A DNA stretch of 64,000 bases from positions 124,001 to 188,000 of the forward strand of contig NC_063016.1 of NCBI RefSeq assembly GCF_020509005.1, written 5' to 3'. The DNA comes from Fulvia fulva. Taxonomy: Eukaryota > Ascomycota > Dothideomycetes > Mycosphaerellales > Mycosphaerellaceae. This document shows, one piece after another, positions 1 through 12,167 of this stretch. Numbering within the stretch: position 1 is the first letter of the stretch; each line of letters starts with the position of its first letter. A model generated the notes under the pieces. It saw only the letters and a program-made list of their open reading frames with translations, was not told the DNA's origin and did not search any database. The position numbers and the translations under genes are program-made.

Positions 1-3000
1 CATCCCTCTGGACCCAGGCCTGACTCTTGGCGAGGACATCGAGGTCTTGCCGTACGATGCTTACGGAGAGATCACGGGCAAGTATGGCTCGGTGTCTGGC
101 CAGAAGGCGATCATCCGGTATGCGCACAACACGGTCACAGATGCAGAGTCTGTTGCGAAGAATATCATCTACGAGCTCTATCCTCCTCTGATCACGGTGA
201 GGAAGGTACCTTGGCACGACCCCGATAACAAGGAGCCTGCGAAGTCGACCAATGCTCTCTTGAATATACAAAAGGTCAAGGAGGGGCGAAAGCGTGGCCA
301 GAACAGTCTCGACGACGCACCGACCCTTGTAGCTTCAAGAACCGAAGGCGTCCAAAACTTCTTACGCAGAGCGAAAGTGGCGGCCGACATTGCCAGCGGC
401 ACAAAGGTCAAAGTATGGCGAGTGCTCGAGCCAGCACAGACTCAGACCAACGGCTCGGGTGTCGTTACACCTCCCGCGTCAAGGAGTGCTTCACCAACGA
501 AAGCATCGTCTCCCACCAAGCTCGTTGTCGAGCAAAAGGCTTTTGCCAAAATGGACATTGGAACGCACCTCGAGTTCTGCGATGTCATGAAAGATCTGAC
601 CCACGACGAGAAGTACACGGGATCAAGCACAATATCATTAGCCGGTCTCGGCGATACTCCCAGCTCTACCATCATTCTTGAAGAGCAAACTCGTGGTCCT
701 GGAGGTGGAGAGTTCACGTCCGACAACAAGAAGGGGTTCAAGAACATCATAAATAACCTGAACAGAAAGACCAACGGCTCGAAGCCGTCTTCCGCGACTG
801 CTAGCCGCCGAACAAGTCCAAATCCAGGGATGATGACGCGAGGTCGTATGCGCAAAGATGGTCGTACACGAGGTGTTACTGGGCTTGCAAACCTGGGCAA
901 TACCTGCTACATGAACTCAGCGCTGCAGTGCATACGAAGTGTGGAGGAGCTTGCGCTGTACTTCTTAAGCAAGAGGTACAAGTCGGAGATCAACAACGAC
1001 AACCCACTTGGTCATCACGGCGCCATGGCGAACGCGTACTACACAGTCCTTGCCGGCATCTATGGCGATAACAGCGGCGGCTCTTACTCTCCACAAGAGT
1101 TCAAGAGGAAGCTTGGGAGCGTTCAGCCGCTCTTCTCGGGATACGGTCAGCAGGACTCGCAGGAGTTCTTGAGTTTCCTTGTCGATGCCCTGCACGAAGA
1201 TCTGAACCGCATCATCAAGAAGCCTTATATCGAGAACCCCGACTCTGACGATGCCAAAGTCCACGACCCTGAATACATTCACGAACTGGGAGAGACGTAT
1301 CGCACAAACCACCAAAAGCGCAACGACTCGATAGCCACTGATCTTTTCGGCGGCTTTTACAAGAACACAATGGAGTGCCCGGACTGCGAGAAAGTTAGTG
1401 TGACTTTCGATCCGTACTCGCTCCTCACTGTACAGCTTCCTATGGATCACGCATTCTCTCACACCATCACATACATACCATTGCGTGGCAAGCCTGTCAA
1501 CCACGAGATTGATATCGATAAGAATTCGACGATCAAGACCCTCAAAGAGAGCATAGCGAAGAAGCACAAGACGGATGCCAGCCGGCTGTGGATGGCTGAA
1601 GTATACTCACATAAGATCTACAAAGTCTTTGCTGATAATAGCACGCTCGCTGAGGCCAACATTGTGGCCAACGATTACATCTTCATGTTCGAGCTTGACG
1701 GCTCGCCGACCAATGCTCCGTCAGGGAAGAAGAGCTACAACAGCTATGGCTCTGCAAAGGATCTCGATGTGGTACCGGCCGAAGGCATGGAGTCCCCTCA
1801 AGCTGACATCGTTGCCGTGCCAATCTTCAGCCGTATGAAGAAGAATAACGGATCTCATGACCAAGTCCTCCACCCTCTTTACATCACGCTGACACGAGAG
1901 GAGACGGAAGATTACGAGATAATCATGAAGAAAGTGCTGCTTGCTGTTGCGAACGTCACCAGCAGACCTATACTCACAGAATTTCATGAGGGCGAAGTGA
2001 AGAAGGCTGATGTCGAGGAACTCGATGATGATGCGGATATGGACAAAGACCAGGCTGCTTCGGACGACACCGCTGGTGTCAGTGATCACTCGGCGCAGTC
2101 TGAGGACGGCTACGTCGCGATATCGTTGGGCAAAGCTGATCCTGCAGCTACTCCGGCCGGGGAGCTTGACCCGCCAACAATCGACGAGTTCTCTACTGAC
2201 GTCCCTGATGGCTTCATGGACGCTCAGTACTATCTCCCTACTGCACTTCGAACACAGCTCTTTGACTTGAACTGGGCCAAGAGTAGCGATGGCAACTTGC
2301 ACTGCGCTTCCATGTCAGCATACAGTTCTGACATTCGATCCATGTCTGACCGCGTGAAACAGCCGGAGCGACGGTCGTCGATGGGTTCATCTGGCTCGGG
2401 CGGCTCTTCACCTGATGCCAACAACGATAGTGACGAGAGCGACAATGATGACGGAATTGATGATGAGCCCGACATCACCCTCGGTGGCCAGGACGATGCC
2501 ACGACATCGAGCCCGGATGTCGAAGAGGACGAACAAGAACCTTCGCCGTCTGGCGGTCTACAGCGACCTCAGCGAGGTGGCAACCGCAAGAAGGGCAAGA
2601 AGAAGGGCAAGCGTGGCAAGAAGGGCTCGTGGAAGTCGCAAGGTAGAGCTGGCGGTCAGCAAGCTTATGGCAACAAGAACCAGCACACTCGGCAAAATGG
2701 CTCCAGACATGCTGGCTCAAGCCCTGGCGGCGACTCGCAAGACGGCGGCCCGTACTACATTCAGCTTGGCGAGGGTATTGTGCTCGATTGGCAACCGGAA
2801 GCTTTTGACAGTCTGTTCAATGGCGATCCTAACGATGCCGAAGAGATGCGTGGTCACACATACCACAACGACGACGGGAAGCACGGCCGAGTGTTCACCG
2901 ACCCGGAGCTGGAACTTAGGAAAGAGAAGCGTTCGGCGCGCAAGAAGCATGGTATCGATCTGGAAGAGTGCTTCATCGAGACTGGCAAGCGCGAAATTCT

Positions 3001-4058
3001 GTCCGAAGACAATGCATGGTATTGCAATCGGTGCAAGGAGATGCGGCGTGCGGCCAAGACACTGCAGATCTGGACTTTGCCTGAGATCTTGGTGGTGCAC
3101 ATGAAGCGCTTCGGTGGCACGCGGTCCTTTAGAGACAAGATCGACGTCCTCGTTGACTACCCCATCGAAGGTCTCGACATGAACGACAAAGTCGGCTTGA
3201 AGGAAGATGGCAAGGATTACACTTACGATCTGTTTGCTGTAGACAACCACTATGGTGGTCTTGGTGGTGGACATTACACTGCCATGGCCAAGAACTTCAA
3301 CGATGGAGAGTGGTATGAATACAATGGTAAGTCGGAAGCTTCTCGAGCCTCGATTGGAGAGACGTACTGACACTTTCGCAGATAGTATCGCACACAAGAT
3401 CAGTAGTGGCGCTGAGAAGCTCAAATCTGCTGCTGCCTACCTGCTGTTCTACAGACGCCGATCCGAGAAGCCACTCGGGCCCCAGTACCTCCAGGACCTT
3501 GTTATGGATTCTCGAAACCCACCAGAAGTCCCTGCCGATGAGGCCGATGAACCAGATTCGGGGGAAGACAAGCTCGGCGGCCCAGCTCACTCCTCATCCC
3601 GTGGGTCGTCGAGCGCCTTAGCCGTAGCAGGAGCCGGGATGAAGAACAGGCTGAGCCACGAAAGAAATGGTGGAGTTGGAGCAGACAGCAATCCGACGCC
3701 GAAGATAACGATGACGACCGAGCAGATGAGTGAGGCTAGGTATGGAGATAGCTGGGGATTCACACGCTTCGATGGTTCTGACGTCAATAACGATGGTGAT
3801 GCCGCCAGCGACAAAGCAGATCTCGGTGATGCCGACAGCGGGGTGGGAGGTAGTGTATCCACCACCAGCGACATGGAGTACGACCGCAGTGGAGCGCACA
3901 ACTCGCCGCGGGAAGAGGGTTCAATGGAACTTCACGAGCATGTGATGGACTTCAATCGGCACGCTGAGGATCTCGATATGGTGGACGAAAATCAGGATGA
4001 GCAAGTGGACGAGATTCACGTCGAAGATTATTTTGATACTACGACGCAGTCGGGATAG
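1..4058 (+). CDS. Ubiquitin carboxyl-terminal hydrolase, UBP12/USP family (5' end outside window)
   Basis: Cysteine protease that removes ubiquitin from proteins. The frame is open from base 2 with no start codon, so the N-terminus lies upstream; about 1,333 residues are visible. Exons are 2-3326 and 3382-4058, with intron 3327-3381 (GTAAGT...GCAG). A DUSP-like segment lies at the left edge. The USP core starts near base 870 with the Cys box GLANLGNTCYMNSALQC (catalytic Cys codon 905-907) and ends with the His box GGGHYTA (His codon 3272-3274). The following WYEYND supplies the third catalytic Asp, and its codon is split by the intron. A zinc-binding CxxC pair appears near 1375-1390 and another near 3020-3040. 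A long acidic and Lys-rich insertion (about 2000-2700) separates the two halves of the core, as in Ubp12/USP15-type enzymes. The C-tail is acidic and Ser-rich and ends in TAG at 4056-4058. The family call is strong; the exact orthologue is inference. Confidence 0.93.
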
Positions 4059-4511
4059 AGACCCATCAATACGCTATCAGGACGGTCTACAACGACGAGC
4101 ATATCCGGTTACGACATGCTACTGCAGAGCATCGGCGCGACAGACACGAATGACGAAGAGATGTTTGTGATACCAAGCATTGAGCCAAAGGACGATCGTC
4201 CATGCTTTTCATTGAACCCTAACGCGGCTCGGGTTATCGATGGCATGTCTGTCCGGAGTCGAGATGGCTTTGGGGGACGTGAAGAAGCATTCATTAGTGA
4301 TTTTCTTCTGTTCACAAGAGCAGTGATGCACGAGCAAGATCGTCACCACAAGGCACAACTGGGAAGAGGGGCTCTCGATTTCGACTCTGATGTTAACATG
4401 ATTGACGCTGATGAGTACGCATTCGCAATCGACGAAGTTGATGTGGAAGAGCAAGAAGCACTTCTCGCACAGTTCAAGAAGAATACGGAGCATAACGAAC
4501 AGAAGCCTTGA
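4059..4511 (+). other. In-frame 150-codon open frame directly after the UBP stop (possible C-terminal extension or small gene)
   Basis: After the TAG at 4056-4058 the same reading frame stays open for 150 codons to a TGA at 4509-4511. It has protein-like, acidic composition (for example DSDVNMIDADEYAFAIDEVD near the end) and an internal ATG at 4116. It could be (a) a separate 131-residue protein starting at 4116, (b) a C-terminal part of the protease reached by readthrough or by splicing out the stop, or (c) a part lost by a nonsense mutation. The TAG can double as a splice acceptor (GGGATAG): GT dinucleotides at 3981, 4005 and 4020 would each give a frame-neutral intron (78, 54 or 39 nt), although all three are weak donors. 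I do not recognise the sequence. Confidence 0.45.
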
Positions 4512-5871
4512 TGAGTGGGAAGGCTTGTATTTGTAACGAAGGTGGGGGTATGCGTTACGCTCGCTCTCTTTGCGTTTGCGATATGATGAGCTTCCCATGG
4601 CCCGCCGTTGTCGAGAGTCTGGGAGGTATGGCGTTGGAGCATGGCATGGTGTAGCCTAGCATAGAGTACATAGCGTTTTCATGTACAATGCATTCGCTAG
4701 CGCTTTTCAATTTCGAATCTTCAGGCTGCGCTTGTGCACGATTCCGGCTGTCCGTGGCAGTAGTAGACGCACGATCTTCAGTGACAGATCTTCTCTGCGA
4801 ACGAAGTGAGGCGAACGCAGACATGTCGTGACATGCCATGCCTGTCAGGAAGGGGAAAAGGTTGGACGTCGACGTCAGGGGTGACGTTCTTGGCAGGGAT
4901 CAGGCGACTTCGCCTTTCTGTTGCAGCTGTCTCCGTTTCTGCTACACCAACATCATCGCTTGTGCTTATCTTCCATCTATGCTTGAGGAATGATGCGTCT
5001 CGGCATCGTATCTGAACTCTGACGAAACTTTCCTGCATCGCGTCATGATCGCGCATTCAGTCGGGCCAGATCTTTTCAACCCCCACCCCCAACCATCGCG
5101 CGGTGGCTATCACGAAATGCTTTCGTGTTGCAAACCATTAGGAAGGATATGTCTATTTTTACCGGCTGTTGTGGATTTCATTCGCCACTGCTGCAGCAGA
5201 TGGCTGAACTGACTCGCCACACGAATTGCGCAGGTCGCATAAGGACTAGGATTATATGTCTCAAAATCCAATCGGGGAGAATTCATCCCATGCTGCCGGA
5301 CTGACGATCTGTCGTAACAGAATGCCGGCATAATGTGTGCAGGTCTTGGACAGCTCAGCAGTGTGCACACGAACCGGCAGGTCCCAAGTGGAGGCTGTGC
5401 CGCTGTGCCATCGTCATGTGTCGCGTGTGAGCGACTAGAAAGTAGGAAAGGTTGGATGTCCTGGCAGAATGGCAAAATCGAGAAGCCAGGAAGAGATCCG
5501 CGCACGCCCTTTCCAGCCTGGCCGTACCTTGCACGTGCATGATATGCAGCATTGGCCGCTGGCAGAGACAGGGCTCCCCCAACAATGACCTCTCGATCTC
5601 TAACTCACGCTCACCATCGTAGGGACGCGGCTGGATGAGACGAGAGGGTCTCGATGAGGCTCCGCGAATGTCCTGGAGTGGACACAAATTACAGCTTTTG
5701 CTTTGTGGCAGTCGTGGCAGGATCCTTTCATTCGAAGGTAGGGGTCTTTTCAAGTTATCCTTTTCTATCCGTTGACCGTAACCCGCCATCGTCACTGAGC
5801 CATCTATTTTCCGAAGTACCCTCGAGTCGACAGAGTTGCACTACTAGTAATCGGCTCTGTCGCTTTGACAC
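4512..5871. other. Intergenic, no gene recognised
   Basis: Holds the downstream region of the UBP locus and the upstream region of the aquaporin. Open frames on both strands here are short and lack protein-like composition or splice logic. No RNA gene or repeat was seen. Confidence 0.6.
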
Positions 5872-7693
5872 ATGCATCCTGACGACCAGATCTTCTCTGG
5901 AGCATCGACACGGTCATCAGGCGCTCTTCCAGAATTCGGGCTTGCGAGCATTGATACTGATACTACTACTTGGAACTCGCCGCGAACAGGTCCTGGAATG
6001 GCCGCACAGTATAACCCAGATCGTCCGCCGCCAGGCGTACCAGAAGAACGACCCGTACCTATAGAGGGCCAGCCATCTGACGACAGTACTACGTCAAACA
6101 AGGCACAAGGTGCGCTCGGTCACCCTCATCTCGGATCACTCAGGTCACGAAATCGCAAACCAAGTGATGCCTCCGCTGGAGGTCCTCCCAAGCTAGAGTT
6201 CGACTTCTCACAAGACGACGAAAGAGCCACACCCTCACGTCGACCATCGCATCAAGGCCAATGGCAGATGCAACGATACGGTCCCCCAGGACCACCAAGT
6301 GACTATGGCTGGGAAGATGACCGCGGCGGCTACCCTCGCCCTCCACACGACTACGGTAGGCCAATGCGAGCAGGGCCATCGTACGCAGACTACTGGGGCG
6401 AAGACCCTTACTACAACACTAGCCGCCCCTACCGCAGACCTTCGACGATCCGGGAGTCAGCGGAGTGGACTGGGTCGGCGCATGGTGGTGGTCCACCAGG
6501 TCCTCCGCCTCGTCGCAGGTATCGTAACTATGATTCTGGGAGTGATGGCGAGAGTGATGAGCTGCCGTTGAGGAAGCCTCGTAGGAGGAGGACGGAGCGT
6601 AGTCAGCGCAGTCGTGCTAGTCCGCCGCCGGAGGTGATCTATAGGCTTCCGTTTACTACTTGGATGAACAATGCGGCCAAAGCTCGTAAGTGCGGCAGAT
6701 CATACTACGTGATAATGAGACTAACGATGGCGTAGACTTCGTCGCGACGATTGGCGAGTTTATGGGCACGACCATGTTCTTGTTCTTCGCCTTTGCTGGT
6801 ACTCAGGTCGCCAACATTGGTGCGGGTGCTCGTACCGATCAGTCGACTACCAACGCTTCCACTGGTTTCAGCCCGATTGTGCTTCTCTACATTGCATTGT
6901 CGTTTGGATTCAGTTTGATGGTCAATGTCTGGATCTTTTTCCGTATCTCGGGTGGCCTGTGAGTAGAGCTGAGCTTCATCACGGGACAAATACTGACGGC
7001 GTACAGCTTCAACCCAGCCGTGACCATCGCAATGGTCATGGTCAAAGGTGTCAGCGTCGTGCGAGGGTTCCTATTGATAGGCGCGCAGTTAGTCGGCGCG
7101 ATCTTCAGCTCCTTCCTCGTGTCGGTCTTGTTCCCGACCACGTTCAATGTCCGGACGACGTTGTCTGAAGGAACATCGATAGCACGTGGTGTCTTCGTGT
7201 GTATTCTTGTGGCCTGGGCTAGTGGATTTACGCTGACGGCGGCTAGATTGAAGCCGTTCTGACTGGCGAGCTGGTCTTCACCATCTACATGCTTGCCAAC
7301 GAAAAGCACAAAGCAACCTTCATGGCACCGATCGGTATCGGCATGGCACTGTTTGTCGCTGAAATGGTCGGAGTATACTACACTGGTGGCAGCTTGAACC
7401 CGGCCCGTTCGTTCGGGCCATGTGTCATCTCCGGCGTCTGGGACAATGAGCATTGGATCTACTGTAAGGAGTTCTCTTCTACATGCACACTCGAAGCCAT
7501 GCGCTAACAAGTCCAAGGGGTCGGCCCAACTTCTGGTGCGATTCTCGCATGGGGCTTTTACCGCTTCATCAAGATGCTCGAGTACGAGATGGCCAACCCA
7601 GGTCAAGAGGCGTCTAGTAGCGAGGAGGCGGCGGAAGAGGCTGAAGAATTGACACCGCAGAAGCAGGCGATGCGAGAGAAGGAAGAGGTGTGA
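5872..7693 (+). CDS. Aquaporin (MIP family) with long cytosolic N-terminal arm
   Basis: Membrane channel for water or small solutes. Five exons: 5872-6685, 6736-6958, 7007-7196, 7247-7463, 7518-7693. The four introns are 48-54 nt, each with GT..AG ends and frame continuity. Both NPA boxes are present, FNPAVT at the start of exon 3 and LNPARSFG in exon 4, with hydrophobic spans fitting the six-helix MIP fold. About 270 residues rich in Pro, Arg, Gly and Asp precede the first span, far longer than in orthodox aquaporins but seen in some fungal members. The tail is acidic (EEAAEEAEE). The start is the first ATG of a long open frame. The second NPA with the following Arg fits a water-selective pore more than a glyceroporin; this is inference from motif only. 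Confidence 0.92.
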
Positions 7694-8496
7694 GAGTATG
7701 TGCGGTGGCGATGCTGAAGGAGAGCATAATGATAATGATAAGATACACTGTGGATGGCGCCTGGGCTCGAATGTGCGTGTAGAAGATACGGTCAGCTTGT
7801 ACTTTGGAGACGGGTTGCTGTTGGTAGGAGTTGGCTGTAGAACTGCGATGAATATGTTGATACTGCCTTTGTCCATCTATCTATGCCGCTGATACAAGAC
7901 GATTGCGAACTCTTCAGCCTCGCGGCTATCCTGGAGGATCCTAATCGTGCTGACGATCTCGTTGTCCTCGCCGTGATCCTCTCGATCTTGAAGTGAGAGA
8001 AAGCTCCTGCCTCAGGCCGCCACATCAGCTCACGCCAAGGCGTCCACTCGTGCCGATGCGACCACTTCGTCCGGTGTTCTCATCCGGACACGCCGACTTC
8101 TTCCTTCAATCGAACAACCAACATTGTCACTGCAATGCTCTAGAGCGGCGAGCGCAGCAAATGTGCACCACACTACGTACGCGTGTGGACTTTGCGGGCT
8201 CACCGTCCTTCTGGTTCGCAGAGGAAGCTTTGCCTACGTCCGAGGCAAAATTCAAGCTCCAACGCCGCGGTCCGCCACCATCGTGAGCGCTCCAGGCCGA
8301 TCTTAGGTCTGGAGCCGAGATCCAGAGACCGCTGTGGTTGTGTGGATGTTTCCGTGGTCAATATGCTGCGCTGCACCTTTGGCCGCTCTATCACGTGTCA
8401 GCTTCTTGTAGCTGGAGCTCATACCGGTCACTGCATCTCGGTGGCAGTATGGCAAGTGGTAACGAAGGCACGTGGAGTCTACTGTCGGCCTGAACT
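7694..8496. other. Intergenic, no gene recognised
   Basis: Between the aquaporin stop and the next start. A few open frames of up to about 150 codons overlap on different frames, none with recognisable motifs or a convincing start. Probably the aquaporin 3' UTR and the promoter of the following gene. Confidence 0.55.
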
Positions 8497-10373
8497 ATGT
8501 CTGAGTATGCACTGCACCCGCAGTCTGCCTGGGGCCCCGGGCAGTATCAGCGAAAGACATCAGATCCTGAGCTCGACATACCACGACCGTCATCTCAGAT
8601 CCCTTGGAAGATCACAATCCCTAGCATGCCACCTGTGGTGTCGGCTCGACTGAAGGCCTGGAGACGAATTCTACTGGACTTGAAAGTCTCAACTACTGGC
8701 CAGCTCAATCATGTATCACGGGCAGAACCCGCGAAGCGATTAAGGCAATACAGATGGATCGTGCTGCCGATTTTTCTGACACTCTGCCTTTTGGTAGCTC
8801 TCCGAGCGCTATTCGGACACGACCATCATGATGCAAATGCAAGACATTTGGACCAGCTAGTGCGCAAATTTGGCGATGTCGGTGGCGGTGATGTTGCCCA
8901 AATGCGATTGGGTTCTGTCCAAGCTGTGAAGGGAGCCATGGGGTCTCTCGCCTCCAAAGACGAAGTAGATCCAGAAGGTGATGATGTTGATGGCCACCAT
9001 CAAACCGATGGTACGTTCGCAAAACTGCATGCCCGGCAAGATGAGGCTAAGGAAGGTGATGAAGACGACGAGGACGATTTTGATGTCGACACAGCCATGC
9101 CGAGGACAGATGAGAACGGCAGAGTTGTGCCCGACTACAGAGAGATCTTCTCACTCACAACGCGAGACCGAAAATACTTCCTCTTCTGGTTCGACGGCGA
9201 GGCTGCGTACAATCCAAGCTTGATCCCTCATCCGACTTCGGCAGAGAAATGGCTTGTAGTGGCCCAGCACGAACAGCCCGCCCAGGCTGCTTTTGCTCAG
9301 GAAATTGTGTGTACTGCCAGCTTCTTGTTTGGTGTCTTGGTCTGCGATGATGCAACTGTGCTACCAGTACAGCCTTCAATACTCGGGAACTGCCAAGGCG
9401 AGCTTGCTTGGGCGAATCTGCGGACAGGACCTCGGGACGGCCGCATGTTCTACGGACCAGGTACGTAGCCATGTGCGAAAGGCTGCATGACCTGTCAAAT
9501 CGTTGTCCCATCCGCGAGAGTGTAGCTAACGTCATTTTCACCGCAGGAGAGCCTTACTTCCTGTATGGATCGCAGTCATCGATCGCATGCTTCGGGCAAT
9601 GGCTGCAAGATGCACGCATGATGCTCGAGTCATTCCGTCTGCAACGACCTCGAGTCGGACTGTTCAGGACTGCTGTGGAGCTACACAGGCCTGAACCCTG
9701 GCACGAAATCGAGAAGAATTTCTTTCTGTTCTGGGACAGCCGAGGCGCGGCTTACGTCCACCATGATGTCTGGCCTAACCGCGTATTCGCCCAACTGGAG
9801 TATCATGGCGGCGTTGGACCCGATCTCGCCCCATTGGCAGCTATCAATGACTCGAGATGTATGGGCTCGTTCATGCCAAACGCAAACAAGCAACTTCAGT
9901 CCATCCACCAGGCTACCAACTCGTTGTCCATCACTCTCTGCAAGCGAAAGGACAGGAGATGCGTGCCCACGGACGACAACACCTTCATCATGCACATCTT
10001 CCATCACAAGACGTATTACGACTTCCATGCAGTGTACGAGCCGTACATCATGCTCTTCAGACGCAGTGCGCCGTTTGAGATCCACGCTATATCGCAGCGA
10101 CCATACTGGATTCACGGGCGAAGCGACTTGACAGAGGCGACAAACTCTGTCCATTATCGCAACAAGCCTTCGGATATACCGCCTGGTCACACGGAGGCTA
10201 TCTACATCACAAGTATGAGTTGGCGGAACCACAAGCAGAAGTATCACGGCTATATTGACGATGTCATCTTCTTAGCGTTTGGCATAGAGGACGCAAGGTC
10301 AGGGGCTATTGACATCGAAGCAGGTACTCTGTTACAAGATCTGGCCTACTGCGAGCTTGCGATGCCCGATTAG
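8497..10373 (+). CDS. Predicted type II membrane (Golgi/secretory) protein, function unknown
   Basis: Two exons, 8497-9460 and 9547-10373; the intron 9461-9546 (GTACGT...CGCAG) restores the frame as ...FYGPG|EPYFLYG. About 596 residues. A short basic cytosolic stretch is followed by a single hydrophobic span near residues 87-103 (WIVLPIFLTLCLLVALRALF), then an acidic stem (EGDEDDEDDFDVD) and a luminal domain. That is the layout of fungal Golgi glycosyltransferases and related enzymes. The luminal part has two similar beta-rich motifs, KYFLFWFDGEAAYNPSLIP and NFFLFWDSRGAAYVHHDVWP, suggesting internal duplication or a propeller-like fold. I do not recognise the family. The neighbour on the right is a mannosyltransferase, so a role in surface glycans is possible but unproven. 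Confidence 0.8.
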
Positions 10374-10976
10374 CTTTCGTAGACTCTATCGGATATTGGA
10401 CATACGCGAAGGAGTTATGGGGAGATTGTGAGTATAGGAAGGTGTCAGCGGGCTCTGAAGTTGCATGCAACATTATTCTGCCGGTCGATTGCGACAACTA
10501 CTTCAAGCATTATCAGGCCTCAACTGTCGCTACCTCTGCTGGGCTCTACATTGTGACATGAGATACGCGAGCACTGTGTCATTTATTTTCTTGGGGCATC
10601 TTTCTTGCGGACTACCCATGGGTATGCTGCCATGCCTGGCGCTCGCACTCTTCCCGCCCTCCTGCTTCTTTCTGACCACGCGCGACACTCGCCTCGTAGG
10701 CAAGTCGATCAACTTCCTCTGGTGGTCTCCATAGCGGTCTTGTCGCAAGTTCGGGCCAACTCTAGCGCCACTTAGACAACCACCAGTACCGTCCGTGAGT
10801 GGTTCTGCTAGCTGCATGCAATGGGGGTGCTGATGTGGAACATCGCGCGGTGGTCCTCTTAGACCAAGACAATCTGCAGCCAATCTGCCGTGACAAGGGC
10901 TTTGTTGGGTAGTCTGTGGTAGGATTCTCACGCCTTTCTTGGCTGTTCCTTCTCTTTCATGCCTACATTTGTCTAC
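10374..10976. other. Intergenic between convergent genes, nothing recognised
   Basis: Lies between the 3' ends of the type II membrane protein gene (plus) and the GT32 gene (minus). It probably holds both 3' UTRs; no supported gene or repeat. Confidence 0.6.
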
Positions 10977-12167
10977 TCAAGCTTTGAATGGCATCTGTGG
11001 AACATTCAAGCCGCGACCAGCCTCCGACAGGTGCACATCAGCATACTTGATGCCAATCATCTCCATCTGCTCTTTCTCCGGCAACGAGTCGAAGAAAGCC
11101 GTGTTCGCATCCCACAGCTCAACACATTCAACATTCCAGTTGCATCGCTCCACCTCTCCGTAGATGGGATGTTTGTGTCGCGGGTGTTTGGAAGTCCAGT
11201 CAGATGCATGGAAGTGATGCTTGACCAATGCTCTACTGCTGGAGTGCACACCAGACTTGGAGTGACCAGTCCCTGCGGCAAAGGCTTCGGAGGGAAGAAC
11301 CAGGATGCCTCCGACCAAGGTACTTTCACTCATATCGTGGAAAGTGTCCCAGCCGATCTTCTTTCCTGTGATGGCAGAGATCTCGGCGATGATTGCTTCA
11401 GTGAACGCAGAAGGTCCAGTACCGCTGAGTACCTCGTCAAAGTCCAGGACAAGGTCGTAGATGCCTCTGTTCTGCTTCACAGCGAGTCTGTTCAGCCAGT
11501 TCAGGATATTGTTGATCAATCGCATCATAGCGGGATGGCCTGGCTTGCAGAGGAATGTCCACTGAACGAAAGATTGTGCCTTTGAACCCAAAATTGGATG
11601 GTCCTTGAATTGAGGCTCATCCGTCTCGATACCCACGATTATGTTGACATCCTTCTCGGCGAATCGACTCGGAATGAAGTAATCAATCGACAAGATCGCC
11701 TCTGCATCGATATCCGCCCACACGCCTCCTTCAGCATACATGATAATGTAGCGCAGTAGATCCGCCTGGATGATGCGATTACCATCGAGCGCTTTGTAGG
11801 TGGAAATGATATCTGGTCGATCGAAGCCATTTGGGCCAAAGTGGTGCTCCACGTAAGAGATTGCGTTGCCGTCTGTCAGCACTTCATACCGCCAGAGCGG
11901 ATTTTTCGTCGTCCACGCTCGTGCGCGCTCAGCATCTCGACCCTCGAAGCTGAGAGAGTCCACCTTCCACGATTGCCAGATCTTGCGAGGAATCATGTCG
12001 ACATGTTTAAAGGTCGGTTTTTTGGTCCATCCGATTATGGCTTGGTAGCCAAAGAAGATGGTGCAGCCGACCAGGAAGATCGCGAGAGTCCCATTCCTGC
12101 CTTGGAGCATTCTGCTCAGAGGCGACCTGCCATTGTTCAACGCCATTCTGTTGAAGTTCTTCTCCAT
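10977..12167 (-). CDS. OCH1/HOC1-like alpha-1,6-mannosyltransferase (GT32)
   Basis: Intronless, 396 residues. A Golgi enzyme class that adds mannose from GDP-mannose to N-glycan cores or mannan. Residues 26-45 form one membrane anchor (GTLAIFLVGCTIFFGYQAII), giving a type II layout. The catalytic region begins with IPRKIWQSWK (about 59-68), and the GT32 sugar-binding region DLLRYIIMYAEGGVWADIDAE includes the DxD motif (DID) near residue 153. The length fits OCH1/HOC1 proteins. An in-frame second Met at residue 8 is an alternative start. Which linkage it makes, and whether it is Och1 or Hoc1, cannot be told from motifs. It sits near a GT71 gene and wall-protein genes, consistent with cell-wall mannan work. 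Confidence 0.9.
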   Translation of the reverse strand: MEKNFNRMALNNGRSPLSRMLQGRNGTLAIFLVGCTIFFGYQAIIGWTKKPTFKHVDMIPRKIWQSWKVDSLSFEGRDAERARAWTTKNPLWRYEVLTDGNAISYVEHHFGPNGFDRPDIISTYKALDGNRIIQADLLRYIIMYAEGGVWADIDAEAILSIDYFIPSRFAEKDVNIIVGIETDEPQFKDHPILGSKAQSFVQWTFLCKPGHPAMMRLINNILNWLNRLAVKQNRGIYDLVLDFDEVLSGTGPSAFTEAIIAEISAITGKKIGWDTFHDMSESTLVGGILVLPSEAFAAGTGHSKSGVHSSSRALVKHHFHASDWTSKHPRHKHPIYGEVERCNWNVECVELWDANTAFFDSLPEKEQMEMIGIKYADVHLSEAGRGLNVPQMPFKA

